From positions 9,482,001 through 9,546,000 of the forward strand of contig NC_091093.1 of assembly GCF_024713975.1 (NCBI RefSeq): a stretch of 64,000 nt of DNA, written 5' to 3'. The translations under genes and the position numbers were made by a program. Below are positions 61,501 to 64,000 of this stretch, one piece after another (the stretch's first letter is position 1; the number at the start of each line of letters is the position of its first letter). Origin of the DNA: Paralichthys olivaceus (lineage: Eukaryota; Chordata; Actinopteri; Pleuronectiformes; Paralichthyidae). The notes under the pieces are model-generated. The model was given only the letters and a program-made list of their open reading frames with translations, was not told the DNA's origin and did no database searches.

Positions 61501-62530
61501 AGGACGTCTGTCCTGCAGTTTTGACTAGTCAAAGATGTTTTCTCTCCACTTTTCTTTTTCTTATTTTGGACGAGGCGTCGCCTCACAGTCGATCACAGGC
61601 AGGGGTGATCTGGACAACCAGCTGTCTCTGTCACCAACTGTCACCAGCATTGTCTCTCCTCCTGCACTGGTTGAACAGATGATGGACATTTGAATGGCAA
61701 GCACCATTCTGCCAGCCCCCCACCTCTCATACAGAGGAATCATCGATATTCATCCCCTCGCCCAGCTCCAGCCTCCCTCTCTGTGTTTTGAGTCATTCAT
61801 ATGTAAACGCGGAGATAAAACATATGGTGCTAATTTGCAACAAATCAACAGTGACCCAGGCTGACTTACTACTCCAGATATTCATGGTGAGACTTACGAG
61901 ACACCCAGCACCTGTCTGTGTTTGAAGCCTTGCCTTATTCATTACCAAACTGTGTTGGTAAAGAGTGTCGAGAAAGGCGCAGCAGGCCTACAATTTGCAT
62001 TCTTCCTACAAGGTGACATAATGATGTAAATTATCAAAGAAAACTGATTTTATGTAAGACGCAGAGGTTGTTGTAATGCCATTGGCGTTGGTCTCACGAG
62101 ACAATTTGAAGAGGAAATTATAATAGATACACAGGGCTCCGTTTGTTGCCTTAACTCCAAAGGGAAATCAGCTTCAAAATCATCTGGATGTGAACTCATT
62201 GAATGGCAGCTGTCCTCATGTCTGCACCTCATCACAAATGACAACGTTGATCTGAGAGGGATACAATGAGGCAAACAAACTTTGATTTCACTTCACTTGC
62301 ATCATTAGAGCCACTCAAAAGGTCACAGCATAAGGAATCAGATTGAGGAACATGATGAAAATCATAGCTGGATTAAAAGGAAACAGTGTTGACAAAGTTA
62401 ATATCCATTATACATCAAATTGATAATGTTAATTTTGAATAAGTCAAAGGTGTGAAATATTCATGTGGAGCTGTCCAAAGTTGTTTTTTATTCCTTTTCT
62501 CTCCTCCTTCTTCTTCTCTTCATGTTGACT
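55315..62530. other. Gene-poor region, simple repeats only
   Basis: Contains (CA)n at 55497-55523, a (TA)n(CA)n at about 57545-57572 and a poly-C at about 57049-57059. No coding exon or mobile element recognised. Confidence 0.5.
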
Positions 62531-62539
62531 TGACTTTCT

Positions 62540-63340
62540 TCTCCATTAATTATCATGCCCAGGAGGTTTTTCAGGGAGAGGAGCAGCCATCAGGCTGAAT
62601 CATCTTGACAAGGCGGCATGGCCCAATTACACCAGTGCTCCGCCGGGCTTTGATGTGGTGGAAAAGCAGAGAGATAGGGGCAAATTGCACAGCCATATTA
62701 TGGTAATGATCTGATTTAATCCTGCCACTAAACTTTATGTAGCTTGTTTAAAGAAGATGCTAACGCTAATTACAGAGGTGCGCGGAGGTGTTGGGTGGGA
62801 TCGGGTAGAGAGGGCTGAGCCGAGGGGCCTGTGGCGCCAGCACAGCCGCCATAGCTTGTGGGATTTTTCAAGTCTACAAAGTGCAGCTCATAAATGTTGT
62901 AAATGAAAATGAGACAAAGTGGACTTATTTCCGTTTAATTATACATTGAGCGCGGGTGAAAAGGTCAGGGGTCTAGGAGGGCTCCTGCCCAAGCTCAAAA
63001 CCTGTTGGGCTACTGTTGTTAATTAACACATCCGAGGACGGGAGGTAAAGCAGGTTCCAGGGAACAGGAAAGCGACGGAGACAGGAGGAAAGGGAGAAGT
63101 GGGGAGGGGGTTGGAGGGGGGTGTTACAAGGAACGCACGATAATATCAGCCTGTAATTAACTTGTCACTTCAATTACAGCCCCTAAGATTGGAATTGTCT
63201 TGGGTTATGGTGCCGGGCCCTGTCTGTATGGTTAATTAGTCTGACGAATAGCCACCATGCTCCTCTCTCCACTCTCCACGCCGTCACGCCTGCAGCTATT
63301 TGGTTTATTGTTCCTGATGATTGACTAGCATGGAGCCAAG
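62540..63340. promoter_or_regulatory. Candidate conserved non-coding elements (hypothesis)
   Basis: Two repeat-free stretches (about 62540-62780 and 63130-63340) are rich in homeodomain-type words (TAATTA, AATTA, TTAATTAG, CTAATTACAG) interleaved with GC-rich segments, and have no reading frame of interest. This composition is typical of developmental enhancers. No conservation data are available to me. Confidence 0.2.
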
Positions 63341-64000
63341 AGCCGATCCAACTCTGGAGAAGCACCGCGACTGATCAGCTGTCAGAGGAAAAGCAAGACC
63401 ATACACGCCTCTATTATATTTTAATGGCTGTTATGACTTTAACCTCTTTGCTTGCTTTTCTTTGTCAAATCTTCAATGCCTGTGTAAAATGGATCGTGGC
63501 AGAGAATGCACTTGAAATAAATGCAAGTTGATTTTTATCTTCAAACGGAGGAGACGAACTGACTGAAAGCTTAGTGGTTAAAGAGTTAAAGGATCAATCA
63601 CTCACAGCCTCAAGTTCAATAAGCTAACCTTGATGTGAACTCACCTGTGGACCACTTCCAACTGTTAGACCATTACTGGAGAAGAAAAAGACAATACCAA
63701 CAGCAAAAAAACAAATAGCAAAACCAGCAGATTAATTCCTAACGCAGTTTTCTCCCTGTGTTTCTTTTGTTTATCAGGCCACAAGCCATTAGTGCCAGTG
63801 GAGATATGAAAGTGAATATAAATATCAGGCAGACAAATTGCTGACTAGAGAGCAGTCACAAAGCTTCTTTGTAGGAACAGGTTTATCTTTGATACCGTCT
63901 GTTATATTCATAAGGAGAACTGTGTACGTATCAATAGGAAGAAAAAAGTAAACATAATTATCCGTTTGCATAATGCTCAGAGAGAGATCAAAGTTATTTA
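63341..64000. other. Gene-poor region, no gene seen
   Basis: Unique AT-rich sequence to the window edge with nothing recognised. Confidence 0.5.

Overview
The window is eukaryotic and vertebrate, almost certainly from a ray-finned (teleost) fish. It has spliced genes with GT-AG introns, CpG-rich promoters in an otherwise CpG-poor background, many (CA)n/(GT)n microsatellites, and retroposon tails and MITEs of kinds common in teleosts (for example the LINE 3' tail that reads like 'catttagcagacgctttt'). There is no operon structure and no bacterial or viral gene.

Two protein-coding genes are supported, both on the minus strand. (1) The 5' part of a chd9-type gene (CHD subfamily III chromatin remodeller) occupies roughly 1-28.45 kb. 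The start-codon exon (21190-22852) encodes 521 residues: the conserved CHD9 N-terminal block, a glutamine-rich tract and an acidic/leucine block. The next recognised exon (1549-1958) encodes the segment containing 'QEKANRIISEAIAKA'. The chromodomains, helicase and BRK domains would lie left of the window. A CpG island at about 27.56-28.64 kb is the probable main promoter. A second CpG island at about 3.96-5.0 kb lies inside the 19-kb intron 2. It carries a short ATG exon whose splice donor is in phase with the 1549-1958 exon, which suggests an internal promoter for a CHD9 lacking its N-terminus. (2) A complete aktip/FTS gene (E2-variant protein of the FHF dynein-adaptor complex) lies at about 30.17-36.7 kb. 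All nine coding exons are placed (295 aa, or 296 with an alternative NAG acceptor), followed by a probable 3'UTR with poly(A) signals and preceded by a CpG-rich promoter.

Layout: 1-28.45 kb is chd9 with large introns full of microsatellites, two piggyBac-like MITE copies and other repeats; 28.67-29.58 kb is a 20-bp/62-bp minisatellite joined to a retroposon tail; 30.17-36.9 kb is aktip; 37.14-37.80 kb is a LINE fragment; 37.8-64 kb shows no coding exon I can recognise. That last part holds a retroposon cluster (49.3-50.5 kb), a degenerate MITE (46.7-47.1 kb) and some unique homeodomain-motif-rich stretches. In human the order is (TOX3)-CHD9-RBL2-AKTIP-RPGRIP1L-FTO-IRX3 (from memory). Here chd9 and aktip are adjacent, both on the minus strand, with no rbl2 between them and no rpgrip1l upstream of aktip, so the local order has been rearranged. 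The gene-poor right half may be a developmental regulatory landscape (TOX3/SALL1 or IRX side), but this is inference only.

The two genes have no known joint pathway; their closeness is positional. Exon boundaries were read by eye from GT-AG sites, reading phase and remembered family sequence. Promoter, UTR and first-exon limits are approximate.
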